Shown: positions 1-8,023 of the stretch, in pieces | Numbering within the stretch: position 1 is the stretch's first letter | How the letters are laid out: the number at the start of each line of letters is the position of its first letter | NCBI GenBank assembly: GCA_023413275.1 | Contig: JAEZPX010000202.1 | Coordinates: forward strand, 1 to 28,615 | DNA: 28,615 nt | DNA from: Bacillota bacterium | GTDB taxonomy: Bacteria > Bacillota > Clostridia > Lachnospirales > Anaerotignaceae | Direction of reading: 5' to 3' | The notes under the pieces: model-generated | The model's database searches: none | Told to the model about the DNA's origin: nothing | What the model saw: only the letters and a program-made list of their open reading frames with translations | Made by a program: the position numbers and the translations under genes

Positions 1-2
1 TG

Positions 3-383
3 ACTCCCGAAACCACTGCAAAATGGGCTTTTGACAACGGTCATTTTTGCAATAACAGTGGCTCCTACCATTCCATCATTCCAAAAGGCGCACAGAATTA
101 TGGCCTTGTCTCAAAGAGCTTAAAAAACCCCACCAAAGAAACCATTGTTCAAGAGCTGTCTTCTGGAAAATTGGTGGTGGTGCTCATGGATCGAGGGCTA
201 TTCACTTCTCAAGGGCATTTTATTATTCTTCGTGGTGTTACATCGAAAGGCAAGGTTTTGATTGCCGATTCCCAAAGTCCTGAAAACAGCAACCAACCTT
301 GGGATATCCAAACAATCTTAGATGAAGCAAAATATTCCGCAAGTTCAGGAGGTCCATTTTGGTCCATTTATAAAGAATCGTAG
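3..383 (+). CDS. C39-like papain-fold protein, C-terminal part (partial)
   Basis: The reading frame is open from the left edge of the window to a TAG at 381-383, so only the last 126 residues are visible. The segment contains a TPETTAKWAFDNGH start-of-domain pattern, a KLVVVLMDRG strand and then GHFIILRGV followed by a DSQSPENS stretch. This His-containing GHFIxLxG element followed by an Asp in the next strand is typical of the C39-like (Peptidase_C39_2) papain fold, where it supplies the catalytic His and the following Asp/Asn. The catalytic Cys would lie upstream of the window. Proteins of this group are usually exported peptidases or amidases acting at the cell wall, but substrate and export signal cannot be judged here. 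The gene is convergent with the flagellar chaperone gene and shares a bidirectional terminator with it. Confidence 0.65.
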   Translation, partial: TPETTAKWAFDNGHFCNNSGSYHSIIPKGAQNYGLVSKSLKNPTKETIVQELSSGKLVVVLMDRGLFTSQGHFIILRGVTSKGKVLIADSQSPENSNQPWDIQTILDEAKYSASSGGPFWSIYKES

Positions 384-415
384 CCACTAATATATAAATC
401 AAAGTATGATATTTT

Positions 416-453
416 AAAAGGGCTTGTGCATATTTCACTGCACAAGCCCTTTT
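416..453. terminator. Bidirectional intrinsic terminator
   Basis: A perfect 15-bp inverted repeat (416-430 with 439-453) encloses an 8-nt loop. The stem core is GGGCTTGTGCA and its complement, flanked by A-tracts on the left and T-tracts on the right, so it can stop transcription from both the C39-like gene and the fliD-fliS-fliT group. Confidence 0.85.
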
Positions 454-564
454 CATTCTATTTTTCTCCACATTTAAGTAGCATAAAGCTTTCTCATTTG
501 CGTCTAGCTGCAGATCCATCTACTATTAATCCTTTGAATTGAAAGACAGATGTTTCATTCAATG

Positions 565-963
565 TTATTGCTTATAAAAGGAACTATCTCCACCAATTTT
601 AAGGCTAATTGCCTTATCATAATAAATTGTATTTTTCAGATTCCTTTTGATATTACTATAAATTTCATTCATTCGACGCAAATCGATATTTTCCAGCTGC
701 GTCGCATCAACTTCCAAGGTAAGCGCCTTTCGTGCCCTAGTCTCTTCGTCTTTAGTGAGGGTTTTCAGCATTTCTTCCTGGGTAATATCCAAACTTCCAA
801 GTTCAATCATTACCTTCCCCCGCATTCTTACTAACATTCGAAAAGAAAACATATCATTTCGCTGCAAACACTCTGTCATTTGCTTTGTCAACTCCTGGAG
901 CTCATTCACCTTATTATATTGTTTCTGGAGATTCAGGGTTATTCCCATATATGCTGTATCCAT
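565..963 (-). CDS. FliT/FlgN-like flagellar export chaperone (putative)
   Basis: A 132-residue, largely helical and charged protein encoded directly after fliS, 21 nt downstream. No catalytic motif or membrane segment is visible. Position (fliD-fliS-this gene), size and helical character match the FliT-type chaperones that bind the filament cap protein FliD, but the sequence itself is too divergent for me to assign with certainty. The frame could begin with a GTG at 972, but the ribosome binding site GGAGGA (974-979) sits 10 nt before the ATG at 963 and almost touches the GTG, so 963 is the better start. It may also be a general flagellar protein of unknown role. Confidence 0.6.
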   Translation of the reverse strand: MDTAYMGITLNLQKQYNKVNELQELTKQMTECLQRNDMFSFRMLVRMRGKVMIELGSLDITQEEMLKTLTKDEETRARKALTLEVDATQLENIDLRRMNEIYSNIKRNLKNTIYYDKAISLKIGGDSSFYKQ

Positions 964-984
964 ACTGCCCACTTCCTCCGGTCT

Positions 985-1371
985 TTAATTCTTCACCATC
1001 TCCACCTGAGCCAAGCGATCTGCCTCTTTAAAAGTATTTCTAAGATCTATGATCATAGTTCTCAATTTCAGTATCATTTCAACATTTCTACCAGCTTTAA
1101 TCCTAGCGACTTGAAACTGGAAATACTCATATAGTTTGGACATATCTTTTCCTATTGAATATGATTTATCCAGTGTTGAATCCAAATACCGAATGATTTC
1201 AGAAACCCGATTCATAGCTTTTTCAAATTCATCAAATTGAGTGCCTTTAATAGACATCTCAGCTTTTGTGAGTCTCTTTGCACACTCATCAAAAAGAAGT
1301 AGCAATAGTTCACCGGAAGTCATTGTGCTAATAGACTGCTGCTTATAATTCTGATAACCATAGCCATTCAT
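985..1371 (-). CDS. fliS: Flagellin export chaperone FliS
   Basis: A 128-residue protein with the FliS pattern: an N-terminal YGYQNYKQQSI segment, then a TSGELLLLLFDECAKRL helix, and conserved IIRYLDSTLD and YEYFQFQ helices. FliS is a four-helix cytoplasmic chaperone that binds the C-terminus of flagellin, prevents early polymerisation and presents it to FlhA at the export gate. It lies 27 nt downstream of fliD, the standard fliD-fliS order, and is followed by a FliT-like gene. The ribosome binding site is moderate (AGGATAGGG region). Length is normal for the family. Confidence 0.93.
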   Translation of the reverse strand: MNGYGYQNYKQQSISTMTSGELLLLLFDECAKRLTKAEMSIKGTQFDEFEKAMNRVSEIIRYLDSTLDKSYSIGKDMSKLYEYFQFQVARIKAGRNVEMILKLRTMIIDLRNTFKEADRLAQVEMVKN

Positions 1372-1398
1372 ATCTTTCCCTATCCTCTCAACAAAACA

Positions 1399-3843
1399 CT
1401 AACTGCTATAATCTGAAAGCCACCCACTTTGTGTGTTCAGCTTCTGCATAAGCACTTCTAATTGTGTAAACTGATTCTGATACCGCGTACGCTCGGTATC
1501 AAGTTTATCCTCAAGCTTTTCTATAATATCATCAATATCATCCATTTGATTCTGCAATGAATTGTCTAACATGGAAAGTGCTGACTTTGTGCTTCCGGCT
1601 TTCTGTACCAAAATCCCCTTTGTAGCACCCGTTGTCTTAGCATATTTATCCGTAATGGCCTTCATCCTTGACATGATGCCACCTGTTGCAAGGTTGTTAT
1701 CCACAAGCTCGTCTGTAAATAATCTTTGAACCTTTTCTGGGTCTTCCTCCAGTGCAGACTTTAAGGCAGTTTCATCTAACGTTATCTTACCGTTATCCTC
1801 CCAGTTTGAAGATACTGTGATGCCTATATCCGACAAGGATAATCCGTCAGCAGTTACATTCAAAAAAGCATATCTTAAATCACTGGTTAAGCTGGATATA
1901 TCCGTATCCCCAAAAAGCATGCCGGCTTTAGCCTTTTTTTCCCATGCTGTAATTTCGCTTTCCGACATATCTTCTTTTTGCTCATCAGTAAGGGGGGAAT
2001 AAGATCTGTTACGTTTTTCTGAAACAGCAGTGTTGCTTGCTTCTACCAATGCATTGTATTCCTCAATCATACTTTTTATTGCATCGATTGTTTTCGTCGT
2101 ATCAACGCTGGCATTAAACTTAATTGCTTCTGTCCCCTCAACATACTCCAAGTCCCCTGTGGTGCTATTTTTTTCATAACCAAAGGTACTATTTGCAACA
2201 ATTTTCATTCCATCTAAAGTAAACGAATTCGTTCCACGGGAAATTTCCACGGGATCGGAACCACCTTCTCCGTCAAAGTCAACAAGAATAATCGCATCCT
2301 TCCCTTCAACCGTCTTGCCATTTAATTCATTGCTTGATGAATCGATTTTCCCATTTGAATCACGCTTTCCAAAAAGCAACCGCTCCAACTCATTCAAGTC
2401 ACCATTTGTATCCCCGATTTCTACAGAGCCAGATGCTCCATTTTGGGTTGAAACAATGGTAAAGGAGTCACTATTTGTTTGGTAGGAAATCTTCACATCT
2501 GCATCTTCATTAGAATTAATTTCAGATAAAATATTTTGGAGGGTGGTTTTACCTTCTATATAGTTAATCTTTATGCTTTCACCATTAATTCTAATTTCAT
2601 ATTCAGTTCCATCCACTAGTCCGGCATTCTCTACATCTTTCAACCCTGAATTAGCAAGGGTATTTGTCAAGTTCAATTTATTGGTGGAGCCGCTTTTAAT
2701 GCCAAATACGCTGCCGGCCCCCAACAAACCTGTAGAACCACTAGAAATGGTTAATACTGAAGATGTATCTTCTGAACCTGAAGGCAGCACAGTATTAAAT
2801 TCAAGCTTATTACTGCTATCCATCGACACCTGAACTCTCCCTTTGCCAAAAGCAGAATTCAATTTCGACTGTAAATAGTCTTCAAAGTCTGTTTCATTTA
2901 GCTTTGTTTCATCATCGAAAGTAATCGTTTGGGATGTGCCATTATAATTGAATGTAAGGGTTTTCCCCGACATTCTCTCAATAAAGGTCTTCTCAGCGCT
3001 TAGAGAATTTGTGTCAACTGCTGCATATGCATTTAATCCTGTGGAAGTAATACTCCTGTCAACCAAGGTATTCGAGCCTGATGTAATGCCCAATGTGCTC
3101 AAAAGAGTAGAATCACCGCCGGTAATTTTCAATCCATTGCCAATACCATCAGTATTCTTAAAATCAAGAATATTTCCGTTTGTGGTAACGCTCATTACAT
3201 CTGCTAGGGTTTTTCCACTGCTGATTTCCACATCTGCTAGAGCTGCGTTCATTCCTACTGCAACCTCATCTGCGCTTGTATAGACACCTCCACCGCTCTT
3301 TTCCGGCATGGTCACACTATAACTTGTACTTCCGTATTTCACAGTAAATGTTTTTCCTACCAAATTACAGGTATCTGCAGTGCCAAAATCAATGGCTTCT
3401 GTTGATATACTATTATTTGATAAGGACTCAGTGGAGGTAAAGCTTGCATCCTGGGCAAGCTGCTTGATTCCATTTACTGTAAGCTGCTGACCACTGCTAA
3501 CCCTTCCCGAAACGGTAACGTTAGAGCTATTTGTTCCTGAGGCAGTAATTACACTTCTTGAAAAAAGATTTGTATTCAATAAATTTTTACTAGATGAATA
3601 AGATGTATAGCTGCTAGCAAAACTCACCAGTTTATCACTGATTGCGCGATATGCATCTGTCTTCCAAGATAGTAGCGTTTTGCTTTGTTTTTGCTTCGCA
3701 ATTTTAGTTCTTGTACCGATGGTCATACCATCAATCAACTCATCAGTATCTAACCCGCTGACAAGTCCGCCAATTCCCTTTGACTGACTTCCATATACAC
3801 TACTGCTGGACGAAGTCGACGTGAGACTTGATATCGTTGCCAT
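1399..3843 (-). CDS. fliD: Flagellar filament capping protein FliD (hook-associated protein 2)
   Basis: An 814-residue protein. The N-terminal domain has IGGLVSGLDTDELIDGM, the usual FliD start; the C-terminal domain has IDAIKSMIEEYNALVEASN, LTDEQKEDMSESEI and a final coiled coil ending in LNTQSGWLSDYSS. FliD forms the cap at the filament tip and drives flagellin folding. At 814 residues it is much longer than enterobacterial FliD (about 470). The extra length is a Ser/Thr/Gly/Asn-rich middle part, including a Flagellin_IN-like segment (INGESIKINYIEGKTT), expected to be the surface-exposed variable region. An upstream in-frame ATG at 3921 exists, but a GGGGGG ribosome binding site 7 nt before the ATG at 3843 decides the start. 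It is divergent from parA over a 136-nt gap in which I found no convincing promoter. Confidence 0.95.
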   Translation of the reverse strand: MATISSLTSTSSSSSVYGSQSKGIGGLVSGLDTDELIDGMTIGTRTKIAKQKQSKTLLSWKTDAYRAISDKLVSFASSYTSYSSSKNLLNTNLFSRSVITASGTNSSNVTVSGRVSSGQQLTVNGIKQLAQDASFTSTESLSNNSISTEAIDFGTADTCNLVGKTFTVKYGSTSYSVTMPEKSGGGVYTSADEVAVGMNAALADVEISSGKTLADVMSVTTNGNILDFKNTDGIGNGLKITGGDSTLLSTLGITSGSNTLVDRSITSTGLNAYAAVDTNSLSAEKTFIERMSGKTLTFNYNGTSQTITFDDETKLNETDFEDYLQSKLNSAFGKGRVQVSMDSSNKLEFNTVLPSGSEDTSSVLTISSGSTGLLGAGSVFGIKSGSTNKLNLTNTLANSGLKDVENAGLVDGTEYEIRINGESIKINYIEGKTTLQNILSEINSNEDADVKISYQTNSDSFTIVSTQNGASGSVEIGDTNGDLNELERLLFGKRDSNGKIDSSSNELNGKTVEGKDAIILVDFDGEGGSDPVEISRGTNSFTLDGMKIVANSTFGYEKNSTTGDLEYVEGTEAIKFNASVDTTKTIDAIKSMIEEYNALVEASNTAVSEKRNRSYSPLTDEQKEDMSESEITAWEKKAKAGMLFGDTDISSLTSDLRYAFLNVTADGLSLSDIGITVSSNWEDNGKITLDETALKSALEEDPEKVQRLFTDELVDNNLATGGIMSRMKAITDKYAKTTGATKGILVQKAGSTKSALSMLDNSLQNQMDDIDDIIEKLEDKLDTERTRYQNQFTQLEVLMQKLNTQSGWLSDYSS

Positions 3844-3979
3844 TGTATCCCCCCTTATAATCAATAATGTTTTCGCATTAAGTATTCTTTCTAATTTTCC
3901 TCTATACTTATTTTTCGACATATAGTATACTTTTATTAATAGTTTGGTACCACAATTTAAAAATTATGAGGTGATACTC

Positions 3980-4753
3980 GTGTCAGTAATCATTACTTTA
4001 ACAAATCAAAAAGGTGGGGTAGGGAAAACAACAACCACCGCCACGCTTATTACAGGCTTATCCCTTCAAGAATATAAAGTTCTTGGAATAGATTTAGATC
4101 CACAGGGAAACTTAGGCTTCTCCTTAGGGCTTGATATAGAAAATACAGCAACGATTTACGACGTGTTTCGTGGAGAAGCAAATATTGAGGATGTGATTCA
4201 AGAAACAGAATACGGCGATATCATTCCTTCAAATATTTTGTTAAGCAGTGCGGAGCTTGAATTTAACCGCTCCGGAAGAGAATATCTGCTGAAAGAGGCA
4301 TTGGAATCTGTAATGGATAAGTATGACTTTATCATAATTGACACGCCCCCGGCATTAAATATATTAACGGTAAATGCCTATGTCTGCTCCGATCACCTGA
4401 TTGTACCTATGGTTCCCGAAATTCTGAGCCTTTTGGGCGTCAGCCAATTAAAGGAGCCCGCCCAAACGGTAAAGAAATTCTATAATTCAAAATTAAATGT
4501 TCTGGGCTTGCTTCTAACGAAATATAATAGTCGTACAAATCTAGCCCTTGAAGTTGCTGATATGGCAAACGAAATTGCAAGTCAGCTGAATACTTCTGTT
4601 TTTTCTGCTAAAATCAGAGCCAGCGTGGCAGTTGCTGAAGCCCCTGCCCATGGTTCCTGCGTGCTGATGTATGCTCCAAGATCGAAGCCAACCCTTGATT
4701 ACATAGACTTCATTGAAGAAGTTTTAATCCGTTGTAAGAGAGCAAGAAAATAA
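3980..4753 (+). CDS. ParA/Soj-family ATPase
   Basis: A 257-residue P-loop ATPase. Seen: deviant Walker A NQKGGVGKTT (residues 9-18), the DLDPQGN motif (about 39-45), Walker B IIIDTPPAL (about 117-125) and a C-terminal TKYNSRTNLALEV motif, all typical of Soj/ParA rather than of FlhG/MinD. Such ATPases form ATP sandwich dimers that bind DNA non-specifically and position cargo through a partner that triggers hydrolysis. The GTG at 3980 is chosen because GAGGTGAT ends a few bases before it; a TTG at 3944 has no ribosome binding site. No parB-like gene follows. Instead a ComFB-domain gene lies 170 nt downstream on the same strand. The location between fliD and cheV and the absence of flhG in the cluster make a role in flagellar or chemoreceptor placement possible, but this is inference. 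Confidence 0.92.
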   Translation: MSVIITLTNQKGGVGKTTTTATLITGLSLQEYKVLGIDLDPQGNLGFSLGLDIENTATIYDVFRGEANIEDVIQETEYGDIIPSNILLSSAELEFNRSGREYLLKEALESVMDKYDFIIIDTPPALNILTVNAYVCSDHLIVPMVPEILSLLGVSQLKEPAQTVKKFYNSKLNVLGLLLTKYNSRTNLALEVADMANEIASQLNTSVFSAKIRASVAVAEAPAHGSCVLMYAPRSKPTLDYIDFIEEVLIRCKRARK

Positions 4754-4853
4754 TTTAGGGTTTCCTGAATCCCCTCTGTACTTAGGGGTGTATACCTGCA
4801 TTTTTTGGGTTTTTTTGCTCTGAACCAACAATCTAATTTTTTACAGCGTATCC

Positions 4854-4873
4854 CATAACAAGTGCCTGTTATG
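4854..4873. repeat. Inverted repeat upstream of the ComFB-domain gene
   Basis: CATAACA and TGTTATG form a 7-bp inverted repeat around a 6-nt centre, directly abutting a possible promoter for the downstream gene. It has no T-run, so it is not a terminator. It could be an operator, but no regulator can be named. Confidence 0.4.
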
Positions 4874-4901
4874 TTGTTTCATGGTATGCTTTGTTTATTA
4901 T
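4874..4901 (+). promoter_or_regulatory. Possible sigma-A-type promoter for the ComFB-domain gene
   Basis: TTGTTT (4874-4879), a 16-nt spacer and TATTAT (4896-4901). The -10 box is good and the -35 box is weak (3 of 6). It would start transcription only about 15 nt before the coding start, leaving just room for the ribosome binding site. Read-through from parA is an equally possible source of transcript. Confidence 0.35.
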
Positions 4902-4923
4902 TTATTTGAAAAGAGGTATAAAA

Positions 4924-5622
4924 ATGGCGCGTAAAACCAATAAGACCGCCCATGTCCTTAACCTGATTTCTAAGGCAAAGGATGAGCATCAATCTATGGA
5001 TGAACAAATGGAAATTGATAATACCGGCTCTGATGTGTCAAATGACTTAATGTTTATGGGAATTGAGCCTTCCAATGATAAATCCATTTCGGAAAAAATA
5101 AATGAAAATCTAGAGGCTCTTATAGAAGAGGAAGATAACCCTTCCGCTCCTAAATCGCAAGAACCTAGAGAAAATCAGCTCTTGGAGAAAGAAAATACGG
5201 AGGAAGTCGTGGATTTAGACACAATAGAACCAGTTACCGAAGTCATAGAAAAAGTTTCTGTTCCAGAACCACAGAAACAGCCCTTGGAAGAACAGTACGC
5301 ACCTAATTCCACTGTAACTACGCAACAGGAACCACCTGCAGAAGCACCCAAGGAGCATATTTTTCACTATGTGAATGTTTACGAAAAATTGGTATTAGAT
5401 CGTCTGGAAGAGTTTCAAACCATGTTTGAAGTTTGTACCTGTCCAAGATGCACTGCTGATGTGATTGCAATCGCACTTACAAACCTTCCAGCAAAATATA
5501 TCGTCGTAGATAATCCTAAAATCATTCCTTTGCTTAGTTTTTATCGGGAAAAATTTAAAACTCCCGTTGCTACCCAGCTCTCCAGCGCTTGTGTGACTGT
5601 AAAGGAGAAACCCTTGCATTAA
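4924..5622 (+). CDS. ComFB-domain protein with basic N-terminal peptide and acidic linker
   Basis: A 232-residue protein. Residues 1-20 are a basic peptide (MARKTNKTAHVLNLISKAK). Residues 21-145 are an acidic, Pro/Gln/Glu-rich, probably disordered linker. Residues 146-226 match the ComFB (late competence development) domain: YVNVYEKLVLDRLEEF, then VCTCPRCTADVIAIALTNL with Cys171, Cys173 and Cys176, then PAKYIVVD. ComFB domains are small cytoplasmic modules that in cyanobacteria have been described as cyclic-dinucleotide receptors; ligand binding by this protein is untested. ComFB proteins are usually about 90-180 residues, so the long N-terminal part is extra. The ATG at 4924 is preceded by AAGAGGT; an upstream ATG at 4891 lacks a ribosome binding site. 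Its neighbour is a ParA ATPase, suggesting that the basic N-terminus contacts ParA. Confidence 0.82.
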   Translation: MARKTNKTAHVLNLISKAKDEHQSMDEQMEIDNTGSDVSNDLMFMGIEPSNDKSISEKINENLEALIEEEDNPSAPKSQEPRENQLLEKENTEEVVDLDTIEPVTEVIEKVSVPEPQKQPLEEQYAPNSTVTTQQEPPAEAPKEHIFHYVNVYEKLVLDRLEEFQTMFEVCTCPRCTADVIAIALTNLPAKYIVVDNPKIIPLLSFYREKFKTPVATQLSSACVTVKEKPLH

Positions 5623-5676
5623 AAAAGACGCGGACAACATCCTATCTGCCTAAGAATAGGACTATGTTAGATGTAA

Positions 5677-5733
5677 AAAAGCCCGATTACCATCTACAGT
5701 TTTTTCATTGTAGACTTGGCAATACGGGCTTTT
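5677..5733. terminator. Bidirectional terminator between the ComFB-domain gene and cheV
   Basis: Outer arms AAAAGCCCG (5677-5685) and CGGGCTTTT (5725-5733) pair perfectly, with an inner CTACA/TGTAG pair. A- and T-tracts flank both ends, so it serves the two convergent genes. A second imperfect hairpin (AACAT-CCTAT with ATAGG-ATGTT, 5636-5668) precedes it on the + strand. Confidence 0.7.
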
Positions 5734-5740
5734 ATGATTC

Positions 5741-6664
5741 TTATCTTTTTTTCTTTTCGAGCAAATGATCGATAACTTCAACCAAACTTCCAATCTCAGG
5801 CTTACTAATCTGCTCATCTGCACCAATCTGCTTTCCTTTGATGTAAAGCTCTTCATTAATCAGTGAGGAGAAAATAATAACAGGAAGTTCCTTCAAAAGC
5901 TTATCACTCTTGATTAATTTTGTTAATCTATGGCCATCCATAGCCGGCATTTCAATATCGGTTATCACTATAGATACTTTTTCAGCAAGGGAAGCCTCAT
6001 CTTGAATGCTATGTAAATAGTCCCATGCTTCTTGTCCATTATCGAATTTTGTAATATTTTTATATCCCGCTTTGTGCAAGCATTCCAGTATCATCTTAGA
6101 TAGTAAAATGGAGTCTTCCGCTAACACAATAGGGGCATCGCTCACTTTTCTCTCCCCAAGCTTAGCAATATCCTCTGTCTGTATGCCAGTACGAGGGGCA
6201 ATTTCAGATACTATTTTTTCAAAATCCAAAATGACTACCAAATCTCCATTGATTTCTGTAATGCCTGTTGCTACACCCTCTTCACCGCCACTTACAGTTT
6301 TATCGGGCTTTTGAATATCTGTCCAAGAAATTCTGACAATGCCCTCCACGCTGTTTACACGAAAAGCAATGTGCATTCTATTGAAATTTGTCACAATAAA
6401 TAGATCTCGCTCACCATTGGTTGCATCATTTCCATATAAATATTTCCCTAGATTTACTACAGTAATAACGGAACCTCTTGGCTTAAAAACACCTTCCACA
6501 ACAGGATGAGCCAAGGGCATTGCCGTAACAGCCTCTGCTACCATAATTTCTCTCACTTTGGCAACATTGATACCATAGAGCTTATCATTGATTTTAAACT
6601 CCATAATTTCTATTTCATTCGTTCCTGTTTCAAGTAAAATTTCGCTCTTATTTTTTACGGCCAT
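5741..6664 (-). CDS. cheV: Chemotaxis protein CheV (CheW domain fused to response-regulator receiver)
   Basis: A 307-residue fusion. Residues about 15-155 form a CheW-like coupling domain (MEFKINDKLYGINVAKVREI, then LAHPVVEGVFKPRGSVITVVNL). Residues about 178-305 form a receiver domain with the acidic start VLAEDS, the phospho-acceptor Asp236 in VITDIEMPAMDG, and the conserved Lys288. CheV couples receptors to CheA and, when phosphorylated, helps adaptation. The ATG at 6664 has GGAGGA 7 nt upstream; the frame extends further to 6769 without ribosome binding site support. It is separated from cheD by 224 nt that hold a 13-bp palindrome (6863-6875) but no promoter I would trust. CheA and CheW are not in the window. 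Confidence 0.93.
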   Translation of the reverse strand: MAVKNKSEILLETGTNEIEIMEFKINDKLYGINVAKVREIMVAEAVTAMPLAHPVVEGVFKPRGSVITVVNLGKYLYGNDATNGERDLFIVTNFNRMHIAFRVNSVEGIVRISWTDIQKPDKTVSGGEEGVATGITEINGDLVVILDFEKIVSEIAPRTGIQTEDIAKLGERKVSDAPIVLAEDSILLSKMILECLHKAGYKNITKFDNGQEAWDYLHSIQDEASLAEKVSIVITDIEMPAMDGHRLTKLIKSDKLLKELPVIIFSSLINEELYIKGKQIGADEQISKPEIGSLVEVIDHLLEKKKR

Positions 6665-6888
6665 ATGTATTCCTCCATTAAATTGTAGTAATCCTTTGTT
6701 GCATAAACCTGTTACAAATAAATTGAAAACTACATATTCGTGATGATATGCAAATACCTTTGCTAACATAATACCACAAATTTTTACAAAAAAAACAGCA
6801 AATAGAAAAATTCATTAAAAAATTATGCATACCATTGCGTTATTTATCTTTGGTCGTTGTAGTCTAAAGTTTAGAATCTCACATTTCA

Positions 6889-7374
6889 TTAAAAAATAAC
6901 TTCTTTTCTACCAAATGATCTAATATTCCCTTGGCCATTGCTGCAATCAAAAACCAAAGTTCTGGCAAAATTCCCGCCTACTTCCTCACTGATAATAGGT
7001 ATGCCTTCCTCTCGTAAGGTGCTACGAACACTCTCTATATTCCGCTGACCAATATTCCCCAAGGAACCACCCCCTGGAATATCGAACATCTTGGCGCCCC
7101 CAGCGATTTTCGCCGTTAGTCTTCTTTTTACAGCGCCAAAGACTTCCATTTTCTTGATTGTGGCACGAATCCCCGTGTCAGCAAACTTATATACATTTGC
7201 ATCTGCACTGTTTTCTAATCTTTGCGGAAGCATAATATGTACCATAGCTCCAACCTTTGCAATGGGGTCATATAAACAAACCCCAACGCATGAGCCAAGG
7301 GCATATGTGATCAAGCGTCCTTCCATCCTGGTAAACTTCATATCTGCAATTCCCACTGCAATCTCTTTATTCAT
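6889..7374 (-). CDS. cheD: Chemoreceptor glutamine deamidase CheD
   Basis: A 161-residue protein with the CheD signature ALGSCVGVCLYDP and GAMVHIMLP. The catalytic Cys29 (in GSC) and His46 (in VHIML) are both present, as are the KIAGGAKMF and IGQRN segments. CheD deamidates glutamines on chemoreceptors and binds CheC, stimulating its CheY-P phosphatase activity. Its start overlaps the end of cheC by 8 nt, which implies translational coupling. A GTG at 7383 is a possible alternative start, but the ATG at 7374 is better placed after GGGTG. Confidence 0.95.
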   Translation of the reverse strand: MNKEIAVGIADMKFTRMEGRLITYALGSCVGVCLYDPIAKVGAMVHIMLPQRLENSADANVYKFADTGIRATIKKMEVFGAVKRRLTAKIAGGAKMFDIPGGGSLGNIGQRNIESVRSTLREEGIPIISEEVGGNFARTLVFDCSNGQGNIRSFGRKEVIF

Positions 7375-7993
7375 TAAAAACACCCAGCTTATTTAATAAA
7401 AAATTTAACGATTTGATGTCCGGTAGCATAATCAAATTACTGGTCATCTCTCCGCCATTATAAATGAATTTACCATCAACAACCATAATGGTATCGGTCA
7501 CATATCCATATTCTATCATAGGAACAGACATGATTCCTCCCAACATATTAATTGCCATTGCAGGCACAGAAAGGTTGATTGATATACTGCTTAACTGGGA
7601 TACTGCATTCGCATAGGATGAAATGATGATATTGCTGACCTCGGCAATTGCAGATGCCCTGATTTCGTCAATATCCTCAAAATGCTCAATTTTACCAAGG
7701 GAAAGTCTTTCAAAAACAATGTTTACAAAATCAAAATCCAATAAATAAAGCATAATGCCGCTGAATTCACCGGTCATGTGCACCAAAACTGCTGAAACGA
7801 TTTTTTCAGGTCCGCCTAAAAAATCAATGACTTGATTATAACCCATAATTTTCACTTCAGGTAAAGACATTGAAATCTTAGCTGACAATGTGTTAGAAAG
7901 GGCTGTTGCGGCATTGCCGGTGCCGATACTGCCGATTTCACGAAGCATATCTATGGCAAATCCGTTCATTTCTTCATATTTACTTATTTTCAT
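7367..7993 (-). CDS. cheC: CheY-P phosphatase CheC
   Basis: A 208-residue protein with two CheC half-sites. The N-terminal one reads REIGSIGTGNAATAL, where the usual Asn of the E-x-x-N motif is Ser22 (Glu19 is kept). The second reads AEVSNII, with Glu118 and Asn121 intact. CheC removes phosphate from CheY-P and is activated by CheD, encoded next. The ATG at 7993 follows GGAGGG with short spacing; an ATG at 8008 would add five residues but would place the Shine-Dalgarno inside the gene. The single intact half-site suggests one working phosphatase centre. Confidence 0.92.
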   Translation of the reverse strand: MKISKYEEMNGFAIDMLREIGSIGTGNAATALSNTLSAKISMSLPEVKIMGYNQVIDFLGGPEKIVSAVLVHMTGEFSGIMLYLLDFDFVNIVFERLSLGKIEHFEDIDEIRASAIAEVSNIIISSYANAVSQLSSISINLSVPAMAINMLGGIMSVPMIEYGYVTDTIMVVDGKFIYNGGEMTSNLIMLPDIKSLNFLLNKLGVFNE

Positions 7994-8023
7994 AGTCCCT
8001 CCAGCCATCTAGAATGTTATCCG

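Noticed and set aside
238..519. 93-codon minus-strand open frame near the left edge
   Set aside because: It crosses the terminator hairpin and lies opposite the C39-like gene.
3844..3979. Divergent promoters between fliD and parA
   Set aside because: Promoters must lie near here, but the AT-rich boxes I found (several TATACT-like hexamers) lack a matching -35 at correct spacing, so I do not list any.
6665..6888. Sigma-28-type promoter for cheV
   Set aside because: TAAA and a GATAA-containing box occur, but the spacing is about 18 nt and the -10 match is poor. Only a 13-bp palindrome at 6863-6875 stands out.
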